64,000 nt of DNA from Streptacidiphilus fuscans (GCF_015690355.1 NZ_JADPRT010000009.1:251031-315030), one strand, 5' to 3'; shown: positions 36,201 to 47,566, numbered from the stretch's first letter. Translations and numbers: made by a program. Notes: a model not told the origin generated them from the sequence alone.

Positions 36201-37117
36201 CCCCGCCCCGGGGAACGCAACTGACGAACAGTCAGAGTCAGGCCGACCCGTACGGCGGCCCGCCGCAGTCCCACCTCCCGCAGCAGCAGGGGCCTCAGGG
36301 CAACCAGCAGCAGCCGCAGGGCAACGAGGGGCAGAGCCCCGAGAACGGACCGGAGTTCATCGCCGGGGCCGACTACCCGACCATGGTCACCCCCGCGTCC
36401 GACGGCCACCCGCGTCGGCTGCTGGTCTGGCCCGAGCCGGACCCGTCGACGCGTCAGGCGCTCCAGGACCGCGGCTACCGGCCCGTCATCGTCCGCTCCC
36501 GCGAGGAGGTGGACGCGCAGGTCACCGGCTATCCGGCGGCGCTCTTCGTCGACCCGCTGACCGGGCCGATCACCCGGACCGCGCTGCAGTCCCTGCGCAC
36601 GGCCGCCGGGGACGCCAACGTCCCGGTGCTGGTCACCGCCGGACTCGGCCAGGCCACCCCGGAGGCCGCCTACGGCGCGGACCCGGCGATCCTGCTGCGC
36701 GCCCTCGCGCCGCGCGACAGCGAGCGTCACGCACCCCGCGTGCTGCTGGTCGAGCAGGACCCGCACATCACCGCCGCCTTCACGGCGACGCTGGAACGTC
36801 GCGGCATGCACGTCGAGCACGCGGCGTCGGAGAGCGACGCGGTCTCGCGTGCCGCAAGCGTCCAGCCCAACCTGGTCGTGATGGACCTGATGCTGATCCG
36901 CCGTCGCCGGATGGGCATCGTCGACTGGCTGCGCAGCAACAACCGGCTCCAGCGCACGCCCCTCGTCGTCTACACCTCCGTGGACGGCGCGGAACAGCGC
37001 GCGGGCCTGCGCTCGGGCGAGACCGTCCTCTTCCTCGCCGAACGCTCCACCTCCCCGGAGGTCCAGGCCCGGATCGTCGACCTGCTCGGCAGGATCGGCT
37101 CCCTGGGCGAGGCCTGA
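33209..37117 (+). CDS. Giant hybrid PAS sensor protein with degenerate kinase core and C-terminal receivers
   Basis: GTG 33209 follows AGGAGG and opens 1302 residues. Two PAS domains (~10-150 with a Gly-rich insert, ~170-300) are followed by a histidine-kinase-like helix pair. The H-box reads MEQELRSPL: the phospho-accepting His is Gln311. The ATP-binding part is interrupted by a Gly-rich insert and has GPGIGG where DxGxG is expected. A ~450-residue Gln/Gly/Pro/Asn-rich disordered stretch follows, then two receiver-like domains. The second has VLLVEQDPHITAAF and VVMDLML with the phospho-acceptor Asp; the first lacks it. It is probably a signal scaffold that is phosphorylated by another kinase rather than by itself. 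It lies alone after the tRNA cluster. Confidence 0.82.
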   Translation: MSSRPTRGTARLAAILDALPDALLLVNSNGTVVDANDAAVQSMQAPGTSLVGRGVLDLLPDFDPSRIPGSMRPRGKSRDGSDVDDDAPVRMTARRTDGSAFPVEVQAAEFEDDGRTYASGGGTGGGLGSSSLGGGGGYYGATVTIASPSERELLLIVVRDLQPRLEVEAELRRQHKQTEMILRAAAEGVVGVDTDGRVVLVNPAAAHILGHRAGELGGQELLPLVMHSRADGSPLPPEESPLSDTLNSGRRHRVREATLWRKDGKPVTVELSTAPVRDGEQFVGAVMTFTDRTAYLALEARHEHLTAVMEQELRSPLDRLNETLEQLARDPAGQLWPEANWVLRRLADECRRTSQMLDGVLEYQRFDAALDAGREQLQREPVALEKVLTEAISEATTLLGEGRVEFSVHPSPVEVEVDEKRLASAIAHLIADVALPPDSASAGGEDGNGGSGHRGSAGRNGGGRGAGGRGSNGRGGDLFGMAVGMASGLSGRRHRGNGPETAVVIAAAQRGEVARIEIRGPGIGGAAAHLPIARGVVEHHGGVLQSYELPGREGLTYVVELPLDPDNVAVTRPLPAPGENATAILPDLPPELAAIGEGHASHEGQQGREAREHGTGEGAEGREGRTGRAAARAGKSADAAQAAQAARAANAGGRAESAGTTASDAASDGAGLPALPPGPSSHDNGPASERADLADGAAGGPAEVPTTATPSQGTDRSRRRNRLPAPEVVRPPRSAAQAQAEAEAEAELAAAAAAEARGEARAQGSGDGSGSGSGSGDFPGLIGGPVYPGLEHALPPAGSMVQPEPRRPANNGNGRRRRLALGPATGDATPASASPALEPVQQMGLPDMSPDSDLPHAADPALPEPFGGRFGQQPQQQQQPEHQGNGVNSMNGQNGANGQGQGASQHPNQAPAQRRRAHAAQQAQPQGQGQTQADAQMSGGQQRGPLALGPGVPSQARQRGNGTHGGVPIPLPPGGGGTLGGNTGVMSLSQSPLQSVQTPPRGTQLTNSQSQADPYGGPPQSHLPQQQGPQGNQQQPQGNEGQSPENGPEFIAGADYPTMVTPASDGHPRRLLVWPEPDPSTRQALQDRGYRPVIVRSREEVDAQVTGYPAALFVDPLTGPITRTALQSLRTAAGDANVPVLVTAGLGQATPEAAYGADPAILLRALAPRDSERHAPRVLLVEQDPHITAAFTATLERRGMHVEHAASESDAVSRAASVQPNLVVMDLMLIRRRRMGIVDWLRSNNRLQRTPLVVYTSVDGAEQRAGLRSGETVLFLAERSTSPEVQARIVDLLGRIGSLGEA

Positions 37118-37149
37118 CGAATCGTCAGTTCACGGTGCATGAAAACGAA

Positions 37150-37180
37150 CCGGGACCGATGCGAGGCGCATCAGTCCCGG
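37150..37180. terminator. Bidirectional terminator
   Basis: CCGGGACCGATGCG pairs with CGCATCAGTCCCGG (one mismatch) around AGG, between the convergent sensor and TolB-like genes. Confidence 0.75.
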
Positions 37181-37204
37181 TCGGGAGCAGCTCAGATCGG
37201 TCCG

Positions 37205-38161
37205 TCAGCCCCGGAAAGCCGGAAGGCCGACGTGGGTGGTGGCCCTGACCGGTGCGCTGCGGCCGTGGTCAAGCATGACGTCGATGCCGGTCGGGGTACG
37301 GAAGGCGATGTCGGCGCCGTTCGCCGAGAAGGTCGGCTCGGTGTAGTCGGTCGTGGCGTGCGGCGTCAGGTCCTGGACGACGGGCTTCGACGTGGTGAAG
37401 GTGGCCTCGAAGATGTGGTCGTGGCCGCCCACCGAGCGGACGAAGACGATCTCGTCGCCGTTGGGCGAGAGCGCGGGCTCGGAGCCCTGGACGACCGCGC
37501 TGCCCTGCTGGCGGATGTAGTCGTCGCGGATGTAGACGTCGCCGGTGTGGGTGTTGTCGTACACCATCGATCCGTAGGCACCGCCCGCGTTCGGCCAGTT
37601 GTTGCTGGTCGTGGGCAGGGCCGGATCCCCGGCGTACGGCTCCAGCCGCAGCAGGGCGGGCGTGCCGTTGTGTGCGGTGGCGGCGACGGTCTCCAGACGC
37701 GCGGTGCCGCTCTTGGAGGCGACGAAGACCAGGTTGTCCTTGGCGGGGATCCCGTCCGCCGTGTCCGCCTTCGCGACCTGCCAGGTGGGGTGGGACCAGG
37801 TCTGCCCACCGGGGTTCTTGGCCACGACGACGCGGCCGCTCCCGTTCGGGTTCGCGACGTCCAGGTTGCCCGAGCTGTCGACGAACGCAGCCTTGGTGCC
37901 GCTCGGGTTCCAGGCGAGGTCGCGGACGTCGGTACCGAAGTCGACCCAGGTGCCGTTGATCAGCACCCACGGCGAACCGTCGCTGACGGTCAGTCCGCTG
38001 GCACCACTCACGCCGCTGCTCGCGGCACCGACGAAGAACGTCGGGGCCGCGGTGGACATCCCGCGCGAGGCCGCGTCGGCGACGGTGGGCGCAAACGCAC
38101 CGGCGACGGCGGCAGCGGCGATCACGACGGCGGCTGCGGTGCGGCGATGACGAACAGACAT
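37205..38161 (-). CDS. Secreted TolB/WD40-like beta-propeller protein
   Basis: A 318-residue exported protein. ATG 38161 follows GGGGAGG and begins a signal peptide (MSVRHRRTAAAVVIAAAAVAGAFAPTVADAA). The mature part has repeated propeller blades of the TolB type: VRDLAWNPSGTKAAFVDSSG, SEPALSPNGDEIVFVRS and EPTFSANGADIAFRTP. The blade signature is SPxGxxIxF. No TolA/Pal system exists in these Gram-positive bacteria, so it is a stand-alone extracellular propeller of unknown ligand. A longer reading upstream of the ATG is not preferred, as the signal peptide would be buried. Confidence 0.82.
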   Translation of the reverse strand: MSVRHRRTAAAVVIAAAAVAGAFAPTVADAASRGMSTAAPTFFVGAASSGVSGASGLTVSDGSPWVLINGTWVDFGTDVRDLAWNPSGTKAAFVDSSGNLDVANPNGSGRVVVAKNPGGQTWSHPTWQVAKADTADGIPAKDNLVFVASKSGTARLETVAATAHNGTPALLRLEPYAGDPALPTTSNNWPNAGGAYGSMVYDNTHTGDVYIRDDYIRQQGSAVVQGSEPALSPNGDEIVFVRSVGGHDHIFEATFTTSKPVVQDLTPHATTDYTEPTFSANGADIAFRTPTGIDVMLDHGRSAPVRATTHVGLPAFRG

Positions 38162-38378
38162 GGCTCTGCCTCCCCTGGTACGGCGGTCGTCGCGATGCGG
38201 AAACCGCGGGAGTCGCTCACTGCGACAAGAGAATCCTGTCAGCGAATGACCGTGGAACTGTGAGGCTGACGTCACCGGCTTGCAACAGCCGGCGCGTTGT
38301 CCACCGTCCCCGGCGCCGGCAGGCGTCTCCCGGTGTTCCGTACCTCAGGAGCTCAGCGCGCCTCAGCGCCTCAGCGCC

Positions 38379-40067
<1,689 letters not shown>

Positions 40068-40159
40068 CTGGGTCCTCCTTGACCTGACCACGCCTGAGCT
40101 GGTCGGAGCCGGCTCCCCCTCCTCCCACCATGGTGGTCCGGGCGGCCTCGACCGCGCGT

Positions 40160-40175
40160 CCTACTGGCGAGTAGG
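40160..40175. promoter_or_regulatory. Candidate TetR-type operator of the acyl-CoA ligase
   Basis: CCTACT-GGCG-AGTAGG is a perfect 6-bp-arm dyad ~95 bases before the ligase start. TACT-N4-AGTA sites are typical of TetR-family regulators of fatty acid breakdown in actinobacteria. The remaining gap to 40344 shows nothing else. Confidence 0.45.
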
Positions 40176-40344
40176 GGCGTACCGGAAGATTCTCGTCCCG
40201 GCCCAGGTCCCAGGCAATGGCCGGAACGCCGGACATCGGCCCGGATACGAGTGCACCCGCACAGTGCCGCCGCTGCGGCAGGTCGCAACGGGGGCAACGA
40301 GGTGGTTCGGGCGACGGCCGGGCGGTCTCAGCCGACGAGCGACC

Positions 40345-41202
40345 TCAGCCGACGACGGCGACCGGGGCGTCGACCGCGTTGCGGTCGATCAGCAGGCCCT
40401 GACCGCCGTGGTCCTCGACGTGGTTGGCGAGGTACTGGTGCAGCCGTCGGTGCCCGGACCACTGGCCCGCGCCGAGCGCGCGGTAGCCGTCCGTCGAGTC
40501 GCGCCGGTCCCAGCGCGCGTACCAGATCACGTCCGGCAGGCCGTTCTGCTGGGCGGTGCTGGTCAGCGCCGCCTCCCGGTAGGCGGAGAGCGAGGCCAGG
40601 TCCGCCACGCCGGAGCTCGCGGAGCTGTAGAAGCCGGCCAGGTAGCCGCCGGAGTGGACGATGCGGGACCACGCCGTGGTGTAGCGGAGCACGGCCAGGC
40701 TGCACCTGCCCCGGTCGCGGACGTACGCCTCCATGTCCAGGTAGACCGGGCTCGACGCGCCAAGCCCGAGCGCGCGGGCCGCCCTGACCGCGTCGGCGCC
40801 CTCGTTCTGCCCCTGGGTGAAACCGGACCAGTAACCGATCCGCTCGCCGCGGCCGTGCGGGCTCGCGACGCACGGGGCCTGCGCGCCCACGTAGAGCGGG
40901 AGCAGCCGCCAGCCCATCGCGGTGGCCTGCTGCACGTACGCGCGGTTGAGCCGGGGCTGCGAGCAGCCGCGATTGGTGCCGCCGATGTAGATGCCGAGCG
41001 CTCCGTAGGGCGAGGATCTCCGCCAGGCGCGGAGCAGGGAGAGAGCGGGCGCCGAGCAGGTGTCGAAGGCCTGCCCGTGGAAGACCTGTGGTCCTCGGTA
41101 CACGGGCACGGCGGCCTGGGTCGGGGATGCCAGCGCCGGTACGGAGAGCAGCGCGAGCATCGTGCAGAGAAGAGAGCGCAGAGCGGTTCGCGGTTTGGTC
41201 AC
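40345..41202 (-). CDS. Secreted DUF1906 (Rv2525c-like glycoside-hydrolase-fold) protein
   Basis: A 285-residue exported protein. GTG 41202 begins a signal peptide (LRSLLCTMLALLSVPALASPTQA). The mature domain starts FDTCSAPALSLLRAW and has YGALGIYIGG, LLPLYVGAQAP, GYWSGFTQGQNEGADAV, VYLDMEAY and GYLAGFYSSASSG, the DUF1906 pattern, a TIM-barrel related to glycoside hydrolases. The D-x-E in LDMEAY is at the presumed active site. The M. tuberculosis relative Rv2525c is a Tat-exported envelope protein. The role here is likely cell-wall related. Confidence 0.87.
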   Translation of the reverse strand: MTKPRTALRSLLCTMLALLSVPALASPTQAAVPVYRGPQVFHGQAFDTCSAPALSLLRAWRRSSPYGALGIYIGGTNRGCSQPRLNRAYVQQATAMGWRLLPLYVGAQAPCVASPHGRGERIGYWSGFTQGQNEGADAVRAARALGLGASSPVYLDMEAYVRDRGRCSLAVLRYTTAWSRIVHSGGYLAGFYSSASSGVADLASLSAYREAALTSTAQQNGLPDVIWYARWDRRDSTDGYRALGAGQWSGHRRLHQYLANHVEDHGGQGLLIDRNAVDAPVAVVG

Positions 41203-41248
41203 ATTCGATCGTGAGCTGATTGTCCGTTATCTGACGATATGCCACGCC

Positions 41249-41285
41249 CGGGTAAGGACATTGCCGTTCAGACACTCCTTACCCG
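41249..41285 (-). terminator. Hairpin behind the GNAT gene
   Basis: CGGGTAAGGA (41249-41258) pairs perfectly with TCCTTACCCG (41276-41285) across 17 bases, 39 bases beyond the GNAT stop. It could end that transcript or act as an operator of the DUF1906 gene, which starts 47 bases further on. Confidence 0.5.
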
Positions 41286-41323
41286 TATGTGTCGCGCGCG
41301 ACCGCCCGCGACGTCGTGGGCGT

Positions 41324-42406
41324 TCAGCCCTCCGCGTCCTCCGCCGCGGACCCCTCCAACGCGGACCCCTCCGACGCGGACCCCTCGGCTTCCTTGATCA
41401 GCTTGCGCTGGGCCACCCACGTCTTCGCGGGCCGGAAGCCGAGCCGCTGGTAGACGGAGGGCGCGCCAGTCGGCGAGTCCGCGTCGACGCCGAGCGACGC
41501 GGTGTCGAATCCGTCCGCCTGCGCGATCCGCAGCACGTGCCCCAGCAGCGCCGAGGCGATGCCGCGCTTGCGGCCCGCGCGCGCCGTGCCGACGAGCGCG
41601 ACATAGAGGTCGCGCTTGCCGGTGACCTCCCGGTGCTTCTCGAACTCCTCGGCGAGCACGATCCCCAGCGGCGCCCCGCTGACCTCGTCGTAGGCGATGA
41701 CGCTGTACTGCGGGCGGAACGCGGAACCCTCGACGAAGCGGCGCCAGCTGTCCAGGTCCATGGGTGTGTAGTCGAAGTGGTCGCGGAAGGAGTCGTTGCG
41801 TACCTGCCGGGCGTCCGCCGACCGCTCCGACGTGAACTGCCGGACCACGACACCGCGCGGTGCGGGCATCGGGGACAACTCGGCGACGGCCCCGGCCAGG
41901 TCGGCGACCCTCATGTCGTAGAACCACCGGATCTGCTGGTAACCGAGCTCCTGGAACAACGCCATGGCCGGCTCCATGTCGACCGGGCAGCCCGTGTTCA
42001 GCGCCAACCCCTGCCCCGGGAAGCGCTCCTCGTGCAGCGGCAGCACCGCCCGCTCCGCCCAGCGCAGCAAACCCGCACCGATGCCCTGGCCCCGGTACTC
42101 CGGGTCGACGCCGCCCCGCTGCCGGGACTCGTGCAGCGGGTTGGTCGCGCTTCTGGCCACAAGCACGGCGCAGCCGACCATGCGGTCGCCGTCCCAAACG
42201 CCCATGCTGCCGCGCGGGAAGTCCTGGTTGGGGCTGTCGAACTCCTCCAGCAGGCCCTGCTCCGAGGAGTTGTCGTCGGTCCCCTGGTCCGCCTCGATCG
42301 CGTCGATCAGCCGCACCCAGGCAGCCACGTCGGTGGTCTCGATCGGACGCCAGACGTAGCGGCTCGGGTCCTCGCCCGTACGGTCAGCTTCCCGGTCAGC
42401 GCTCAT
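41324..42406 (-). CDS. Two-domain GNAT acetyltransferase
   Basis: A 360-residue protein with two GNAT folds. The first (~10-180) has MVGCAVLV and VDPEYRGQGIGAGLLRWAERAV, the acetyl-CoA binding signature. The second (~190-345) has VALVGTARAGRKRGIASALLGHVLRIA. The tandem layout matches mycothiol synthase MshD, but the family is broad and no mycothiol gene is adjacent. The tail contains SASEGSALEGSAAEDAEG-type low complexity. ATG 42406 is chosen; the upstream in-frame extension is Arg/Pro-rich and not coding-like. Substrate unknown. Confidence 0.85.
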   Translation of the reverse strand: MSADREADRTGEDPSRYVWRPIETTDVAAWVRLIDAIEADQGTDDNSSEQGLLEEFDSPNQDFPRGSMGVWDGDRMVGCAVLVARSATNPLHESRQRGGVDPEYRGQGIGAGLLRWAERAVLPLHEERFPGQGLALNTGCPVDMEPAMALFQELGYQQIRWFYDMRVADLAGAVAELSPMPAPRGVVVRQFTSERSADARQVRNDSFRDHFDYTPMDLDSWRRFVEGSAFRPQYSVIAYDEVSGAPLGIVLAEEFEKHREVTGKRDLYVALVGTARAGRKRGIASALLGHVLRIAQADGFDTASLGVDADSPTGAPSVYQRLGFRPAKTWVAQRKLIKEAEGSASEGSALEGSAAEDAEG

Positions 42407-42520
42407 GCTTCGGATTGTTGCCCTCGGCCGTGGGCACAGCAAAGGATTTACAGGCCGGCCGCGTCGGTACACGCCACCGGTCCACCCACCCGCCGCTGAT
42501 CGGTCCGCCCACCGGCCCGC

Positions 42521-43705
42521 TCACCTGTCCGCTGTCAGCACCAGCCCCGAGGTCGGCACCCCGGTCCCCGCCGTGACCAGCACCTTCTCCGCGCCCACGA
42601 CCTGGTTGACCGAGCTGCCGCGCACCTGCCGGACGCCCTCCGCGATGCCGTTCATCCCGTGGAGGTACGCCTCCCCCAGCTGTCCGCCGTGGGTGTTGAC
42701 CGGCAGCCGTCCGCCCAGCTCCAGCGCGCCCCCGGCGGCGAAGTCGGCGGCCTCGCCCTTGCCGCAGAAGCCGAACTCCTCCAGCTGCATCAGCACGAAC
42801 GGGGTGAAGTGGTCGTAGAGCACGGCGGTGTCGACCTCGTCCGGCCGCAGTCCGCTGGTCCGCCACAACTGCCATGCCACCACGCCCATTTCGGGAAGTC
42901 CGGTGAGGTCGTCGCGGTAGAAGCTGGTCATCGCCTCCTGCGCCCGGCCCGCGCCCTGGGCCGCCGCCGCGACGACGGCGGGCGGATGCGGCAGGTCCCG
43001 GGCGCGCTCCACGGAGGTGACCACGATCGCCTGCCCGCCGTCCGTCTCCTGGCAGCAGTCCAACAGCCGCAGCGGTTCGACGATCCAGCGGGACGCGGCG
43101 TGCTCCTCCAGGGTGATCGGCCGCTCGTAGAAGTACGCGGCCGGGTTCGTCGCCGCGTGCCGCCGGTCCGCGACGGCGACCGGGCCGAACGCGTCCGGCG
43201 TCAGCCCGTACGTGTGCAGGTAGCGGGCGGCGTGCAGGGCGACCCAGGAGGCCGGGGTGAGCAGCCCGAACGGCATCGTCCAGCCCATCGCCACGCCCTC
43301 GGCCGACGGCTGCCGCGCCTGCAGCCCGGAGCCGAACCGGTGCCCCGAGCGCTCGTTGAACGCGCGGTAGCAGACCACGACCTCGGCCACCCCGGTCGCC
43401 ACCGCCATGGCCGCCTGCTGCACGGTCGCGCAGGCGGCCCCACCGCCGTAGTGGATGCGGCTGAAGAAGGACAGCTCCCCGATCCCGGCCGCCTGGGCGA
43501 CGGTGATCTCGGGGTTGGTGTCCATGGTGAAGCTGACCATCCCGTCGACGTCGGCGGGTGTCAGCCCGGCATCGTCGAGTGCGGCCTGGACGGCCTCGAC
43601 CGCGAGCTTCAACTCACTGCGGCCGGAGGCCTTGGAGAACTCGGTCGCCCCGATCCCGACGATCGCGGCCCGTCCGCCGAGGCTGTCGGCCCGGTGCAGA
43701 CTCAT
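42521..43705 (-). CDS. Thiolase-fold lipid-transfer protein (Ltp2-like)
   Basis: A 394-residue SCP2-thiolase-type protein: AAIVGIGATEFSKASGRSELKLAVEAVQAALDDAGL N-terminus, ARIHYGGGAACATVQQAAMAVATGVAEVVVCYRAFNE around the nucleophile position, CGKGEAADF and the C-terminal NTHGGQLGEAYLHGMNGIAEGVRQVRG. Its ATG overlaps the MaoC-DUF35 stop (ATGA), so they are translated together. In mycobacteria Ltp2 and the DUF35 part of ChsH2 form a retro-aldolase that removes the last steroid side-chain piece. The same chemistry on another acyl-CoA is the best inference here. Confidence 0.85.
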   Translation of the reverse strand: MSLHRADSLGGRAAIVGIGATEFSKASGRSELKLAVEAVQAALDDAGLTPADVDGMVSFTMDTNPEITVAQAAGIGELSFFSRIHYGGGAACATVQQAAMAVATGVAEVVVCYRAFNERSGHRFGSGLQARQPSAEGVAMGWTMPFGLLTPASWVALHAARYLHTYGLTPDAFGPVAVADRRHAATNPAAYFYERPITLEEHAASRWIVEPLRLLDCCQETDGGQAIVVTSVERARDLPHPPAVVAAAAQGAGRAQEAMTSFYRDDLTGLPEMGVVAWQLWRTSGLRPDEVDTAVLYDHFTPFVLMQLEEFGFCGKGEAADFAAGGALELGGRLPVNTHGGQLGEAYLHGMNGIAEGVRQVRGSSVNQVVGAEKVLVTAGTGVPTSGLVLTADR

Positions 43706-45081
43706 GCGCGCCCCTCCTGGTCCCGTCGTCCGTGGCCTTCTTCGAGCAGCAGCCGCACCGTTCCGCTGACGTGCACGCCGAGCCGGTTCCTCCCGCGTAT
43801 CGCGAGCACCAGATGCCGTCCGTCCTCAGCGCGTTCGGTCACCTCGCCGCTGAACCGCAGCTCGTCGCCGGGATAGGCGGGGACTCCGAGCCGGATCGCG
43901 ATCGCCTCGATACGGGAGTCGGGCCCGGCCCAGTCGGTGACGTACCGGCCGACCAGGCCGTTGGTGGTCAGGATGTTCATGAAGATGTCCGGTGCGCCCT
44001 TGGCACGCGCCAACTCGGCGTCGTGGTGGACGTCCTGGTAGTCCCGCGAGGCGATGGCACCGGCGACGACCAGCGTCCGCGTGATCGGCACCCGCAGCGG
44101 CGGCAGCCGGTCGGGACCGGCGGGGTGGAAGACCGGCAGCGCCAACTCGTCGTCGAATCGCCGGAATCCGAGCCGCACCGGCATCCCGATCGCGACCCGC
44201 TCCGGCGGGACGTCCACCACATTGCTCACGACCCGTACGCCCTCGGCGAGTTCGACCAGCGCGACAGCGTAGGGCGCGCCGAACGCGGCGGGCATGGGGT
44301 GGTGCACGGTGACCTTGGAGTAGACGACGCCGTCACCGGACGCGGCCTCGGCGTGCCAGCGGTCGCCGCCGCAGGCGTTGCATCCCGGCAGCCAGGGAAA
44401 GCGCGCCGTATCGCAGTCGTCGCACCGCTGGAACCGCAGCTCTCCGGCGGCCACACCGTCCCAGAACCCGGCGTTGTCGCGGTTGACCACGGGACGGGGG
44501 TGCAGCGGCTTCGCCTTCGTGCCCTCCGGCTCGCTCTGCTCAGGCTTGTCAGCCCGCTCGGGCCTGTCCGCCCGCGCGACCGGGCTGAACTTCAGGATCC
44601 GGAACCGGTGCGAGCCCAGCGGCGTCGCGTCCCCGGGCTTCTCGCCGGCGGCCTCGTCGTAGGCGCGCAGGTCCATGCGGGTGGTGACGAAGCGGCCGGC
44701 GCCGAGGGCGGTGCGCTTCTCGTCCGAGACGGACTCGATCACCGCGTCGAAGAGCACTCGCTCCCCGATCCACAGCGGACGCAGGTACTCCTGCTCGCAG
44801 TCGGTCGCGACGACGGAGGTGCAGCCGTCCGCCTCCACCGCGGCCATCAACGCGTCGAAGTGCTCGCTGCGTCCGCCACTGCCACCGCCGGAGCGCAGAC
44901 CCAGTCCCGGCAGCGTCCACGCCTGCAGCATGGCGGGCGGAGCGACGGCGTCGGCGCCGGTGTAGGCGGGGTTGGCATCACCCATCGCCTCGCACCAGTG
45001 GCGGATCATCGGCGCGTTGACGGGGTCGGGTGCGACACCGCCGCTCACCGAGGGAAGCCCGGTCCAATCCTGAGGGTTCAC
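43702..45081 (-). CDS. MaoC-DUF35-MaoC fusion (hydratase plus Zn-ribbon/OB protein)
   Basis: A 459-residue three-part protein. The N-terminal hot-dog domain (~1-170) is of the FAS1-like/ChsH type (MIRHWCEAMGDANPAYTG). The DUF35 part (~190-320) has a zinc ribbon, CDDCDTARFPWLPGCNACG, and an OB fold. The C-terminal MaoC domain (~325-455) has the hydratase Asp/His in ASRDYQDVHHD. ChsH1, ChsH2 and DUF35 are separate or two-part proteins in steroid degraders, so this is a fusion of the whole hydratase-aldolase partner. GTG 45081 lies at a likely leaderless transcription start under a palindromic operator. Confidence 0.87.
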   Translation of the reverse strand: MNPQDWTGLPSVSGGVAPDPVNAPMIRHWCEAMGDANPAYTGADAVAPPAMLQAWTLPGLGLRSGGGSGGRSEHFDALMAAVEADGCTSVVATDCEQEYLRPLWIGERVLFDAVIESVSDEKRTALGAGRFVTTRMDLRAYDEAAGEKPGDATPLGSHRFRILKFSPVARADRPERADKPEQSEPEGTKAKPLHPRPVVNRDNAGFWDGVAAGELRFQRCDDCDTARFPWLPGCNACGGDRWHAEAASGDGVVYSKVTVHHPMPAAFGAPYAVALVELAEGVRVVSNVVDVPPERVAIGMPVRLGFRRFDDELALPVFHPAGPDRLPPLRVPITRTLVVAGAIASRDYQDVHHDAELARAKGAPDIFMNILTTNGLVGRYVTDWAGPDSRIEAIAIRLGVPAYPGDELRFSGEVTERAEDGRHLVLAIRGRNRLGVHVSGTVRLLLEEGHGRRDQEGRA

Positions 45082-45118
45082 GGATCTGACACTGCGTCAG
45101 ATCCGTTGTGACTGTCAA
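45081..45118 (-). promoter_or_regulatory. Leaderless promoter overlapped by a 25-bp palindrome
   Basis: CGGATCTGAC-ACTGC-GTCAGATCCG (45081-45105) is a perfect 10-bp-arm dyad. On the minus strand TTGACA (45118-45113) and CAGTGT, 18 bases apart, precede the GTG start by 7 bases, implying transcription begins at the GTG itself. The palindrome covers the -10 and the start, so a bound repressor would block initiation. Confidence 0.6.
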
Positions 45119-45131
45119 GACAACGGGGCAA

Positions 45132-45160
45132 GGCCCCGGGTCGGCGCGATCCCCGGGGCC
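45132..45160 (-). terminator. Terminator of the small secreted protein gene
   Basis: GGCCCCGGG pairs with CCCGGGGCC around ~11 bases, 60 bases beyond the secreted protein stop on the minus strand. Confidence 0.65.
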
Positions 45161-45219
45161 CTGCGCTGCCGTGCTACGCCTTGTCGGCGCTCATGAGTGA
45201 CGTATCATCAGAAAGCGGT

Positions 45220-45522
45220 TCAGAAAATGATGCGGACGTTCGTGTTCGACTGGTCGGCGAAGACCGCTCCGCTGTTGTCCTTCACCCCCAGCGTGTTGTT
45301 CGCGTTCGAGGCGCCCGAACCGGTGGCCGTCTGCTGGGTCCAGTTCGAGTTCCCGTCGACCCAGCCGGAGAGGTTGCCGGTGCCGTTGTCGTTCACGATG
45401 CTGCTGTTCGACCCACCACCCGCAAAGGCCCCGTTGGAGTCGGCGGACGCCACCCCGGCCCCGATGACCAGCGCGGCGGCAGCGAGCGGAACAGCGACGA
45501 GAGCGGTGCGGATACGGGACAT
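45220..45522 (-). CDS. Small secreted Asn/Ser/Gly-rich protein
   Basis: A 100-residue protein with a signal peptide (MSRIRTALVAVPLAAAALVIGAG...SADS) and a mature part of ~70 residues rich in Asn, Ser, Gly and Thr (GGGSNSSIVNDNGTGNLSGW, ASNANNTLGVKDNSGAVFADQ, NTNVRIIF). No cysteine is present. The beta-prone, Asn-rich sequence recalls surface or amyloid-like proteins such as chaplins and rodlins, but it lacks their motifs. ATG 45522 follows AGGAGG at 45528-45533. Confidence 0.75.
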   Translation of the reverse strand: MSRIRTALVAVPLAAAALVIGAGVASADSNGAFAGGGSNSSIVNDNGTGNLSGWVDGNSNWTQQTATGSGASNANNTLGVKDNSGAVFADQSNTNVRIIF

Positions 45523-45847
45523 GCGGTCCTCCTGAGTGCTGCTGACTACTGCGGACTTCCGAGTGCGGACTGCGACGTCGCACCATCAGAATTCCTCAAT
45601 GAATCGACAAAGAACCAGACCTCCAGGCCCATTTCGCCCTATGGTGTGGACTGCGGAAGTCGATGCATGAACGGTGTCCGAGCGGGCCACCTGCCCCGTT
45701 CCCGGCCGCCGAATCCTCCGGGCTCCGGGGGCCGTTCCCGACACCCGTCGCACCCCCGGTCGGAATGTGCCGCCGGGCCGTAAGAGGGACAATTGGCGGG
45801 TCGCATGTCCCCTCTGCATGAGTCTGCATGAGTCCGGAGGAACCACG
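45523..45847. other. Divergent intergenic region
   Basis: This 325-base gap between the secreted protein and helicase genes contains no supported gene. A direct repeat TCTGCATGAGTC, twice (45813-45834), lies just before the helicase ribosome binding site CGGAGG. No other structure was noticed. Confidence 0.45.
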
Positions 45848-47566
<1,719 letters not shown>

